The notes below the pieces were generated by a model, which saw nothing but the letters and a program-made list of their open reading frames with translations, ran no database searches and had not been told where the DNA came from. Shown one piece after another: positions 14,683 to 24,200 of a DNA stretch of 64,000 bases. The stretch is from UBA11090 sp035560555 (GTDB lineage Bacteria > Spirochaetota > Spirochaetia > Treponematales > Rectinemataceae). The position numbers and the translations under genes are program-made. Within the stretch, counting starts at the first letter, position 1; each line of letters opens with the position of its first letter. Where the stretch lies: assembly GCA_035560555.1 (NCBI GenBank), contig DATMZF010000020.1, positions 8,726-72,725 of the forward strand, given 5' to 3'.

Positions 14683-16518
14683 ATGAGCGACGGTCTCTCT
14701 CTCTGGGTAGGGCAGGCGGTTAACGGCCTCGTTCTGGGCAATATCTACGCCCTCCTGGCCGCCGGCCTATCCCTGATCATGGGCGTCGCCAATCTCGTCA
14801 ACTTCGCCCACGGCTCCGTCTACATGGCCGGCTCCTACGCCGGATGGTTCCTGATGGCCCGCTTAGGCTGGCCCCTGGCGGCGGCCTTGCCTGGCGCCGC
14901 GATAGCGGGCGCCATCCTCGGACTCCTCATCGAACGGATCGCGGTGAGGCCATTCTCGAAAGCGGCGCGCATCGCTCCCTTGCTTTCGACGCTCGGGGCG
15001 GGCATGATCATCGACAACCTCGCCGAACTCATCTTCAGCCCCAATCCCAGGGCTTTCCCCGCCATCGTGCCAGCCTGGCGCTTCGAGCTCGGAGGCGTGT
15101 CGATGGGATTCCTCGACCTGACAATCATCCTTGTATCCTTAGCTTCGGCGGCTGGACTCTTCCTGATACTCAAGTTCAGCCGCTTTGGGCAGGCTCTCCG
15201 CGCGGCCGCCCAAGACGCAGAGGCGGCGCGGCAGATGGGAGTGAGGGTGGAGCGAAGCGCCGCCGCCGCCTTCGCCCTGGCATCGGCACTCGGCGCCCTC
15301 GCCGGAGCGCTGATCGGTCTCTACTACAACTTCGTCTCTCCCACAGCCGGAGTCCAGGCGGCGCTCAAGGGCTTTACCGCCTGTGTGCTCGGCGGCCTCG
15401 GTAATGTGCCCGCCGCCATGGCAGGCGGCCTCGTCCTCGGCATCGGTGAAAGCTTCGGCGTAGCCGCCTTTGGCTCATCGTCGCGCAACCTCATATCCTT
15501 CGGTCTCCTTCTTGCCGCCCTCTTCCTGAAACCGGCGGGACTCTTCGGTGGAAAAGCCATGGAAGAGCGCGAAGTCCTCACGGGCAGCTTCCTTCCGATG
15601 GTTCCCGCCATTCGGATGCCCAGGCTCGTCGCCGCGGTCCTCATCGTGTTCGCCGCGGTCTTCCCTCTGCTGGTCCGGAACCCCTATCTACTCCAGGTCC
15701 TGACGGGAGGGTGGATTCAGGCGATCTTCGCCATAAGCTTGACTCTCGTCGCCGGCACGGCGGGAATCATGTCTCTCGGACAAGCCGGTCTCATGGCGAT
15801 AGGCGCCTACACCTCGGGTCTCCTCACCCTCGACTCGGGCTGGTCTTTTCTTCCGGCATTTTTCGCCTCGGGACTTATCGCCGCCCTCCTTGGGTCGGCG
15901 ATCGCTTTTCCCGCGTTCAAATTGAAAGGACATTACGTGGCCATCGCCACCATGGGCCTAGGCGAGGTCGTCAACCAGGTCATCCTGGCCTGGGATAGCC
16001 TCACAAGAGGCGCCATGGGCCTCGCGGGCATTCCCGCGCCGAAACTTTTCGGGAACAACATCGACACCGTCCAAGGTTTCTATTATTTGAGCTTCTCCGC
16101 GCTCCTCGCGACGGGCCTAACGGCTTCGGCACTTTCCGCCTCGCCTTTGGGAAGGACGGTGCGCGCCCTCAGGGAGGACGAGACGGCCGCCCGGGCCCTG
16201 GGCGTGGCGCCCAGGGCGTACAGGGCGCTCTTCTTCGCGGTTGGGGCTTTCTTCGCGGGGCTGGCCGGTTCCCTGACCGCCCATCTCTACACGTACATAA
16301 GCCACGAAACCTTCGGATCGAGCCTCTCGATACTCGGCCTGACGATGGTGATCCTAGGCGGCCTGGGGAATCTCTGGGGGGCCGTCTTGGGCGCCTTGAT
16401 CTTGACGATCCTCCCCGAAACGCTCCGCTTCGCTTCCCAGGGCAGGTGGCTTGCCTACGGGGCTATGCTCCTCATCGTCCTGCGTTTCAGGCCTCAAGGC
16501 TTGTTGGGGAGCAAATAA
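14683..16518 (+). CDS. Fused LivH-LivM branched-chain type ABC permease
   Basis: 611-residue membrane protein joining two permeases that are usually separate. Residues 1-290 are LivH-like (NGLVLGNIYALLAAGLSLIMG, ANLVNFAHGS near the start; FTACVLGGLGNVPAAMAGG). Residues about 310-611 are LivM-like (SLTLVAGTAGIMSLGQAGLMAIGAY; LRALREDETAARALGV; GLTMVILGGLGNLWGAVLGA). Each half has its own coupling-helix region, so one chain can form the whole membrane channel. ATG at 14683 lies two bases after the previous stop with GAGGG upstream; an overlapping TTG at 14677 is an alternative. Followed directly by both ATPase genes. Confidence 0.9.
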   Translation: MSDGLSLWVGQAVNGLVLGNIYALLAAGLSLIMGVANLVNFAHGSVYMAGSYAGWFLMARLGWPLAAALPGAAIAGAILGLLIERIAVRPFSKAARIAPLLSTLGAGMIIDNLAELIFSPNPRAFPAIVPAWRFELGGVSMGFLDLTIILVSLASAAGLFLILKFSRFGQALRAAAQDAEAARQMGVRVERSAAAAFALASALGALAGALIGLYYNFVSPTAGVQAALKGFTACVLGGLGNVPAAMAGGLVLGIGESFGVAAFGSSSRNLISFGLLLAALFLKPAGLFGGKAMEEREVLTGSFLPMVPAIRMPRLVAAVLIVFAAVFPLLVRNPYLLQVLTGGWIQAIFAISLTLVAGTAGIMSLGQAGLMAIGAYTSGLLTLDSGWSFLPAFFASGLIAALLGSAIAFPAFKLKGHYVAIATMGLGEVVNQVILAWDSLTRGAMGLAGIPAPKLFGNNIDTVQGFYYLSFSALLATGLTASALSASPLGRTVRALREDETAARALGVAPRAYRALFFAVGAFFAGLAGSLTAHLYTYISHETFGSSLSILGLTMVILGGLGNLWGAVLGALILTILPETLRFASQGRWLAYGAMLLIVLRFRPQGLLGSK

Positions 16519-16519
16519 G

Positions 16520-17485
16520 ATGAATGACGCGATCTTGCTTCGCTGCTTGGGCCTCTCGAAATCCTTTGGGGGCGTTGTCGCGGTCCATTCGTTGGATTTG
16601 TCGCTGGATGAAGGGGAGAGCTTGGGGCTCATCGGCCCCAACGGCGCGGGGAAGACCACCCTTTTCAACCTGCTTTCGGGCGCCGAAAGGGCGGACAGCG
16701 GCTCCATCGAGTTTCGCGGGCGGAATATCGCCGACTTGGGTCCGGAGCGCAGGGCCGATCTGGGACTCATTCGGACCTTCCAGAACGGCCGGACGTTCCC
16801 GAACCTCAGCGTGGAAGAAAACCTCCTCCTCGGATCCCACCGCCGGCGCTTGGCCGCGCGCGCGGGGGCCCTCTCCTGGGCTGTCGAACTCGCCCAGGCC
16901 TTTTGCCCCCGCGCGCGGCTCTTCGCCGATGAGGAGCGCGTCGCGCGCTCCGAAGCCGCCGAGCTCCTGGCCCTCTTCGGGGAGAGATTGGCCCCGCGGG
17001 CCAAGGAAGCGGCCTACAGTTTCTCTTACGCGAACCGGCGGCGCGTCGAAATAGCCAGGGCCTTGGCGGCCAAACCCACCATCCTCCTCCTGGACGAGCC
17101 CACCGCGGGCATGAATCCCTCGGAAACGGAGGAAATGATCGGCTTCTTCTTGAAACTCAAGGCCGGAGGCCTTTCCATGATCGTCGTCGAGCACAAGTTG
17201 TCGCTAATCATGAAGCTCTCGGACAGGGTGATAGCCATGGACGAAGGACAGAAAATAGCCGAGGGGAGTCCCGGCGACGTGCTCAACAACCCCCGCGTAG
17301 TGGAAGCCTATCTCGGGTCGGCGGTCGCCCATGCCCGAGGAGCGGGTTCGGCGAGCGCCGTCCCCGCTGCCGCCGACCCAGCGAGCGCCACTCCGTCAAA
17401 CGCCGTCTCATCAAACGCCGCTTTGGCCTCTGACGCGGTCCCGGCGCGGCTCCGGGGCCGCGCCGCAGAAGGCTGGGCATCGTGA
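16520..17485 (+). CDS. LivG-like ABC ATP-binding protein with Ala-rich tail
   Basis: 321-residue ATPase. Walker A GPNGAGKTT, the LivG-specific region LGLIRTFQNGRTFPNLSVEENLLLG, a degenerate signature YSFSYANRRRVEIARAL in place of LSGGQ, Walker B ILLLDEPTAGMNP, and VVEHKLSLIMKLSDRVIAMDEG. The last about 50 residues form an Ala/Ser/Pro-rich low-complexity tail (from about residue 270) not needed in normal LivG. Start at 16520 directly after the permease stop; the stop overlaps the GTG of the next gene as GTGA. Pairs with LivF to energise the fused permease. Confidence 0.9.
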   Translation: MNDAILLRCLGLSKSFGGVVAVHSLDLSLDEGESLGLIGPNGAGKTTLFNLLSGAERADSGSIEFRGRNIADLGPERRADLGLIRTFQNGRTFPNLSVEENLLLGSHRRRLAARAGALSWAVELAQAFCPRARLFADEERVARSEAAELLALFGERLAPRAKEAAYSFSYANRRRVEIARALAAKPTILLLDEPTAGMNPSETEEMIGFFLKLKAGGLSMIVVEHKLSLIMKLSDRVIAMDEGQKIAEGSPGDVLNNPRVVEAYLGSAVAHARGAGSASAVPAAADPASATPSNAVSSNAALASDAVPARLRGRAAEGWAS

Positions 17486-18195
17486 AGCCGCTCCTCTCGC
17501 TGCGCGCCGTCGAAACCTATTACGGCAATCTCCACGTCCACCGCGGCATCGATCTCGACGTGGACGAAGGTGAGCTGGTCTGCCTTCTTGGCGGCAACGC
17601 TTCGGGCAAGTCTACGGCGATGAAAGTTATACTGGGTCTCCACGCCCCCGTCGCCGGCGACATATTCTGGGAAGGCCGCTCCATCCGCAACCTCGCCACG
17701 CCCGAGCGAATACGCTTGGGGCTCTCCAGCGTGCCCGAGGCGCGCAGAATTTTTCCCGCCATGAGCGTGGAGGAGAATATTCTCATGGGGGCGTATCTGC
17801 GTAAGGACGCCTCTGGGGTGAAAAGGGACAAGGAGAGAGTGCTCGAACTCTTCCCCCGGCTCCGGGAAAGACCGCGGCAGGCAGGCGGAAGCCTCTCGGG
17901 CGGGGAACAGCAGATGCTTGCCATGGCTCGGGCGCTGATGTCCAACCCCCGCCTCATCTGCATGGACGAGCCGACCATGGGCCTCTCTCCACGCTATGTC
18001 GAAAAAATTCTGGAGACGATCGAGGCCCTGAACAAGGAGGGGCTGGCCGTCCTCATGGTCGAGCAGAACGCCATCCAGGCTCTGTCGGTGGCGAATCGGG
18101 GCTATGTGCTGATGGATGGGCGCATGGCGCTTTCGGGCGAAGCCCACGGTCTTTTGGCCGATCCACGCGTACGCGAAGCGTATCTTGGAGGCTGA
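17482..18195 (+). CDS. LivF-like ABC ATP-binding protein
   Basis: 237-residue ATPase of usual LivF length. Walker A GGNASGKST (with Asn-Ala instead of the usual Asn-Gly/Gly-Ala), LSSVPEARRIFPAMSVEENILMGAY as in LivF, signature LSGGEQQMLAMARAL, Walker B LICMDEPTMGLSP, H-loop VEQNAIQAL. Start is GTG in a GTGA overlap with the LivG stop; no ATG gives a full domain. Last gene of the importer operon. Downstream begins the A+T-richer signalling island. Confidence 0.92.
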   Translation: MKPLLSLRAVETYYGNLHVHRGIDLDVDEGELVCLLGGNASGKSTAMKVILGLHAPVAGDIFWEGRSIRNLATPERIRLGLSSVPEARRIFPAMSVEENILMGAYLRKDASGVKRDKERVLELFPRLRERPRQAGGSLSGGEQQMLAMARALMSNPRLICMDEPTMGLSPRYVEKILETIEALNKEGLAVLMVEQNAIQALSVANRGYVLMDGRMALSGEAHGLLADPRVREAYLGG

Positions 18196-18334
18196 GAGCT
18201 TCTTTAGGGAAGACACGCGCAAGCTTTTCTTCGACAACGTCGCGAGCGAGATCATCGTTATTGATGCTTGTAAAAATAATACTTGAATATCGTGCCTTTC
18301 CGCCGAATCAGGCAACACGTATCACTGTGCATAG

Positions 18335-20182
18335 CTATCGAAGTGTAATGGGTTTCTGTTTTCGCAGCAGTTCGGCAAAATGCTCCGGTATAATGGGCTT
18401 GCTGAAGTAATATCCCTGCATCTCGCCGCAGGAGTGTTTCTTCAGGAAATCGATTTGTTCTATCGTTTCCACGCCTTCGGCCACAACGGAAAGGCTTAAG
18501 GTTTTTCCCATGGCAATGATAGCCTTGGTTATCTCCTTGTCCTCGGTCTCTTTTGGAATGTTGCGAATGAAGGATCGGTCGACCTTGAGCGTATCGATAG
18601 GAAAGTGCTTGATCTGGGAAAGCGAGGAGTAACTGGTTCCGAAATCATCAATGGCTAACCTAACGCCCAAACGTTTTATTTTAGTCAGAATGGAAACCAT
18701 AAGCGCTGGATTGTGCATTATAGTGCTTTCCGCGATTTCGAGTTCCAGGAGATTCGGCGCCATCCCAGTATCCTTCAGCGCGGCTCTAATGTCATTAACA
18801 AGATTATCATCTAAAAGTTGTCGTAACGATAGATTTACCGCTATGCTGATCGCGGGAAGCCCTTGTCGCTGCCATTCGATATTTTGAGCGCAGGCGGCTT
18901 TCATAACCCATCTGCCTATTTGTATTATCAACCCTGTTTCTTCGGCTATAGGTATGAATTGCGTGGGGGTCACCGATCCAAGATATGGATTCTGCCAGCG
19001 CAGCAACGCTTCCACCCCAGTGATCATATTCGTCTCAATATCGACTTTCGCTTGATAATGCAAAAAGAATTCTTTGCGCTCAAGCGCGAAACGCAAGCTT
19101 GTCTCGATGGATAAACGTTCTATCGATTGTGATTGTATGTCATCGGAGTAAAACTGGTAATTATTCTTGCCTTCTTCTTTGGCGAAATACATCGCTATAT
19201 CCGCCTTCTTCATTAAGGATTGTTCGTCTTGGCCATCCTTAGGATATATGCTTATGCCAATACTTGCCGTTATGCGACATTCCTCATTCAGAAGAGTGAT
19301 CGGCTCAATGATGTTAGTGAGAATCTTATGAGCGATGAACGCGACATGGTCTAGCTTGTCCGCTTTTTCTATTAGGATGATGAATTCATCGCCTCCCAGA
19401 CGACCGACAGTATCGACCGCGCGCAAGGATTTTTTTAACCTCCGGGCGATTTCTTGCAGCAGCTGGTCCCCCGCATCGTGGCCCAAGGTGTCATTGATTA
19501 TCTTAAACCGATCAAGATCGATGAAAAGTACGGCTAATTGCCGCTCTTGCCGCCGCGCGGACTGGATCGCGTTATTTAGTAGTTGGCTGACCATTAATCG
19601 GTTTGGTAATCCCGTAAGGCTATCATGTGTGGCAAGATATTGAATTTGATCCTCGGCTCGTTTTCGCTCGGTAATGTCGTGGCCGACTCCGCGAAAACCG
19701 GTTATCGCGCAATCCTTATCGCGTTTAGGAAAAATGGAAAACTCGACAGAGGTACTTTTTCCGTCCTTTTGTAAAAACTCATGAGGAAAGTTCTTTGTCG
19801 GTTTTCCTGTCCTGAAAACATGCTGGAATAATTTTATGAGCGAATCGGAATCTTCCTTTTCTATGAAACTTCTAAAATTCAAGCCAAGCATTGTTGTTTG
19901 TTCAAAGGCGAAAAACTTAGCGAAAAGAGCATTGAAAAAAGTGATGTCGCCAGTCAGATCAGTCTCAAAATACCATTCCTCCATCTCGTCCATTATAGTT
20001 CGGTATCGCTCTTCGGACTGCCGCAACGCTTCCTCAATTTGCTTGCGTTTGGATATCTCCGTATAGAGCTCGTCTGTTATTTCCATGACGCTTTTTTCAT
20101 ACACATCGAGTAGTTCTTCAAGAGCCTTTATCTGGGACCTAAGTAGCGCCTCATCGACAATTGGAAGTTCGTCATTTCCCAT
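18335..20182 (-). CDS. PAS-GGDEF-EAL cyclic-di-GMP signalling protein
   Basis: 615-residue cytoplasmic protein: N-terminal coiled coil (about 20-60), PAS (about 65-185), GGDEF (about 190-350) and EAL (about 365-605). The cyclase motif is intact (GRLGGDEF), as are the phosphodiesterase motifs EALLRW, DDFGTSYSSL, KVDRSFI and VAEGVET, so both activities are possible. Start taken at the ATG four bases after the upstream sensor gene's stop, with GGAG nine bases before it; in-frame GTG/ATG codons further upstream overlap the sensor gene. It forms a two-gene unit with that sensor, which probably sets its activity. Codon usage and base composition are A+T-richer than in flanking operons. Confidence 0.9.
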   Translation of the reverse strand: MGNDELPIVDEALLRSQIKALEELLDVYEKSVMEITDELYTEISKRKQIEEALRQSEERYRTIMDEMEEWYFETDLTGDITFFNALFAKFFAFEQTTMLGLNFRSFIEKEDSDSLIKLFQHVFRTGKPTKNFPHEFLQKDGKSTSVEFSIFPKRDKDCAITGFRGVGHDITERKRAEDQIQYLATHDSLTGLPNRLMVSQLLNNAIQSARRQERQLAVLFIDLDRFKIINDTLGHDAGDQLLQEIARRLKKSLRAVDTVGRLGGDEFIILIEKADKLDHVAFIAHKILTNIIEPITLLNEECRITASIGISIYPKDGQDEQSLMKKADIAMYFAKEEGKNNYQFYSDDIQSQSIERLSIETSLRFALERKEFFLHYQAKVDIETNMITGVEALLRWQNPYLGSVTPTQFIPIAEETGLIIQIGRWVMKAACAQNIEWQRQGLPAISIAVNLSLRQLLDDNLVNDIRAALKDTGMAPNLLELEIAESTIMHNPALMVSILTKIKRLGVRLAIDDFGTSYSSLSQIKHFPIDTLKVDRSFIRNIPKETEDKEITKAIIAMGKTLSLSVVAEGVETIEQIDFLKKHSCGEMQGYYFSKPIIPEHFAELLRKQKPITLR

Positions 20183-20186
20183 ATTA

Positions 20187-20981
20187 TCAGGCTCCATCGT
20201 GATGGTGTTTATCACAGGTACTATCTGGAGAAATGAATACCTTGTTTTCGAAAGGCAATAACGCGAACTTGATACTCAAGGAGAGGTTCTTGAAGAGATC
20301 GGCTGTTTCCCTTGAGATTGAGTCCCTTAGGAACAGGATTATCACAAAGATGTCTAGCGAGGGGAGCATTCCGCCGAATCCCAAAACCGATTTGATGCCA
20401 TATCGCATGACGAATTCATCTTGGCAGGGAATATAGGGACTACCGAGCGCTTCAGGAACAAAAAACACACCATAGGTTTTCTGCTCCATGTCTAGCAGAA
20501 GAGCCGGATCAGGATTCACGATCGATTTTACATCCAACCCTAACTGCTTTATTAGGTTTCGAATCATGGGAATCTGATGTACTACTTCCTCGCTTGGCAA
20601 CGGTATAGCCAGATGCCCATTCGATGTCTCTCTTGAATTCCATGCCGCGACTTCACCAACGGTCCCTAAAAGTGTTAGGCATTTCATTATGGATAAAGGA
20701 ACATCTTCCTTGAGCATTTTTTGTGCAAAGGCTTTTGACTCGCCAGGGAGCGATTCATAGGACTCTGTCTTGAAAAATCGAATCAATGGGCATGCATGTT
20801 CGCCAGTCCGTTCATCGATCAGGGTGTCGTACAAGTATCGCACGACTCTCCCCGCCACTTCTTCCATGCTTGATGCGCCCGATCCCATGATTCGCATCGC
20901 CCTGCCGCATTCAGTCACATCCTGAATGGTAAAATTCGTAATATCGCGGGTTATCGCTCTTCCATTCTGATTGTCGATCAT
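20187..20981 (-). CDS. GAF-like sensor domain protein of unknown ligand
   Basis: 264-residue soluble protein without signal peptide or membrane segment. I recognise no catalytic motif. Features: QDVTECGRAMRIMGSGASSMEEVAGRVVRYLYDTL near residue 20, CPLIRFFKTESYESLP, MKCLTLLGT, and a C-terminal block SPYIPCQDEFVMRYGIKSVLGFGGML...ISRETADLFKNLSLSIKFALLPF. This pattern also occurs, as I recall it, as an N-terminal sensory module of PAS/histidine kinase proteins. Here it is a separate gene directly upstream of the GGDEF-EAL gene (four-base gap), so it is likely a stand-alone input subunit for cyclic-di-GMP turnover. Cysteines C61 and C200 or so could bind a ligand. AGGAAAAA precedes the ATG. Confidence 0.6.
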   Translation of the reverse strand: MIDNQNGRAITRDITNFTIQDVTECGRAMRIMGSGASSMEEVAGRVVRYLYDTLIDERTGEHACPLIRFFKTESYESLPGESKAFAQKMLKEDVPLSIMKCLTLLGTVGEVAAWNSRETSNGHLAIPLPSEEVVHQIPMIRNLIKQLGLDVKSIVNPDPALLLDMEQKTYGVFFVPEALGSPYIPCQDEFVMRYGIKSVLGFGGMLPSLDIFVIILFLRDSISRETADLFKNLSLSIKFALLPFENKVFISPDSTCDKHHHDGA

Positions 20982-21265
20982 CAGATTTTTCCTATTTACT
21001 TATTCAGGCGATAATAAAAGGGTATCATCCAAAACCGGCTAGGTCCAGCTTCATTCGAGAACAGTTATTAGGATGGTCGCTCAAGTCAGTATAAGCCTCA
21101 GCGTGCTGTTATGCTAATTTAATCGCAATAATCTGCTTGATTTCTTGAATATGTAGAATATGCTTGGGGAATGCTAACAGAGAATGTTCTCGGAAAAGCG
21201 CTGGTTGAACAGACGCGGCGCAATGAGGGCATTTTTATTCTCTGGCATAGAATGGGGTGAGAGCA

Positions 21266-24200
21266 ATGGGGAAAAAACTGCGCGTTTTGCACGTCGAGGA
21301 TTCGGAAGACGACGCGTTTCTGTTGAGATGCGCTCTCGAGAAGGGTGACTATGATCTGGATTATCTGCGGGTTGAGACGGCAGATGCGATGCGATCGGCT
21401 CTACTTACCTCCTCCTGGGATTTGATACTATCTGATTATAGACTTCCATATTTTAGCGGATCCGTAGCCCTCGCACTCTTGAAAGAGATGTCAATGGATA
21501 TTCCTTTTATCATCGTCTCGGGAGCGATTGGGGAAGAGATAGCGGTCGCGGCGATGAAAGCGGGCGCTCATGACTACATTATGAAGGGTCATTATCAACG
21601 CCTTATCCCGGCGGTTGAAAGGGAACTCCAAGACGCGAAGGTTAGGGAAGAACGCAGAAAGGCCCAAGAGGAACTCAAGGCTAGCAAGACCCAGTTATCC
21701 AACGCTCTGGAAATGGCCCATCTTGGCCACTGGGAGTATGATGTTTCCGGCGAACTTTTTGCGTTCAATGATCAGTTCTATAAACTTTTCCGTACCACCG
21801 TTGAAGAAGTTGGTGGCTATAGTATGAGTTTCGCGGAATATGCCAAGAGATTTGTTTATCCAGAAGACGCTGTAATTATTGGAAGAGAAATACAAAAAGC
21901 TGTCGAATCAATGGATCCTAATTATAACCAACAAATTGAACATCGTATTCTCTATAGAGATGGGACGGTTGGTTATATAGCTATGCGATTGTTGATTGTC
22001 AAGGACGCTCATGGGAGGACAATCAGGATAATCGGGGTAAATCAAGACGTCACGGAACAGGAAAAAGCGAAAGCTTCGCTTCGAAAGAGCGAGGAAAAAT
22101 ATCATTCACTTTTCTATAATTCAATCGATGCTATTCTGCTAGCCCACATGGATGGCTCCATTCTCGATGCCAATCCTTCCGCGTGCAAGCTATTTCTTTG
22201 TACGCTGGATGAGATAAAAAAAATACGAAATCTTGATCTTGTGGATACAGCTAATCCGCTTTTCCATTCCACCTTTGGGAAAAACGAACTAATAAATGGG
22301 AAAACAGCCGAAATCACGATGATTCGAGCTGATGGAGAAAGATTCCCCGCGGAAGTCGTGTCGACAGTCTTCGTCGACGCGAGCGGGCTGAAAAAAAACA
22401 GCATGATCGTCAGGGATCTGACCGAAAGGTATAAAGCGGAACAGAATTACCAGAGACTATTTCAGGAAATGTTGGAAGGTTTCGCCGTTCATGAGATAAT
22501 TTGTGGAGTTGATGGAAAACCTAAAGACTATCGCTTTCTTGCGGTCAATCCTGCCTTTGAAAGAATGACTGGATTAGCCGCTAAAGATATCATCGGCAAG
22601 ACTGTTCTCGAGGTACTGCCGGGTACGGAACAGTATTGGATCGATAGCTATGGCCATGTTGCTTTAATTGGTAAGCCGGCTTCTTTCGATAATTATACGC
22701 AAAGCCTGGATAAGACTTTTGAGGTGACTGCTTTTCAACCTATGCCCAATCAGTTTGCCTGCATATTTGTCGACACTACAGAACGAAAGCGAACGGAAAA
22801 AGCGCTTCGGGAGAGTGAAAAGAAGTATCGGCTTCTCACGGAGACTATCGCGGATGTAGTGTGGACTTCCGATCTGAACTTCAAGATTACCTATATAAGC
22901 CCATCGGTGGAAAAAATGTTTGGAGAACCCGCCGATGTTTACAAAAATCGAGCCGCAGAGGAAAGGTTCCCTTTAGAATCACTCAGAAATCTGCAAATTC
23001 TTTGTTCTGAAGAGCTTGAAAAGGAAAAAGACCCCGCTATTGGTAAAGATAGATCGCGACTCATTGAAGAAAAAAGTTTCCGAGCGGATGGTACGGTTTT
23101 CTGGGTATCTATGAACGTATCCTTTGTTCGAGACGAGCGTGGAGTGGTTGTTGGATTGCAGGGCGTGACGCGTGATATCTCCGACCATAAGAGAGACGAG
23201 GAAGAGATTCTCTATAACGAGGCGAGACTGGAAGGATTGCAGCGAATTGCCCAGTATAAGGCCGAGTCAATCCAGGATCTTCTAGATTATGCTTTATCTG
23301 AAGCGATCAGGCTGACAGGCAGCAAGCTTGGATACATTTATTTTTATGATGACCAGCGCAAGGAATTCACGCTCAACTCATGGTCGAAGGATGTGATGAA
23401 AGAATGTACCGTCAATAAAGTACCAACGATCTACCAGCTAGAACAGACGGGGATCTGGGGCGAAGCCGTACGACAAGCGAAACCAATCATCGTCAATGAT
23501 TTCCAGTCGCCCCATCCATTGAAAAAAGGCTATCCGGAGGGTCATGCGCGTCTCGATAAATATATGACTGTTCCTGTCTTCTCGAGTGACCGGATTGTGG
23601 CGGTAGCGGGAGTCGCGAACAAGCCGAGCGATTACATAGGCTCCGATGTCAGGCAGCTGACCTTGTTGATGGACTCCGTATGGAGAATTCTTGAGGCAAA
23701 AAGATTGACGGAGGCACTTCTCAAGACAGAAGGCCGATTCCGAAGCATCTTTGACAATGCGCAGGAAGGAATTTTCCAGACAAACAAGGAAGGCAGATTC
23801 CTCACTATCAACAATGCCATGGCTGTTATGCTTGGCTATGATTCCCCCAAAGATCTTCTGTCTAGCATCACCGATGTTGCGCATCAGATTTTTGTAGATC
23901 CTGAAGATCAACGTCATATACTGAAAGAAATTGATGATCGGCGTTCTGTTTCAGGATATATATGCCAGCATTATCGCAAGGATAAAAGTACCATTTGGGT
24001 ATCGATTGATCAACACGCTGTCTATGATAACAGCGGCAATACTATTTATTTTGAAGGATTCTGCGCGGATATAACCGAACGTCGAATGAGCACTGAGCGC
24101 CAGAAGAAAGCTCTCGGTGCCACTGTTTATGCCATATCCGCCGCGGTCGAAGCCAGGGACCCCTATACCGCGGGTCATCAGAGTCGAGTAGCCGACCTAG

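Noticed and set aside
18196..18294. Possible amidohydrolase C-terminal remnant after livF (FFREDTRKLFFDNVAS-like reading)
   Set aside because: About 30 codons of loosely suggestive sequence only; too short and too weak to claim, although it lies at the edge of the A+T-rich island.
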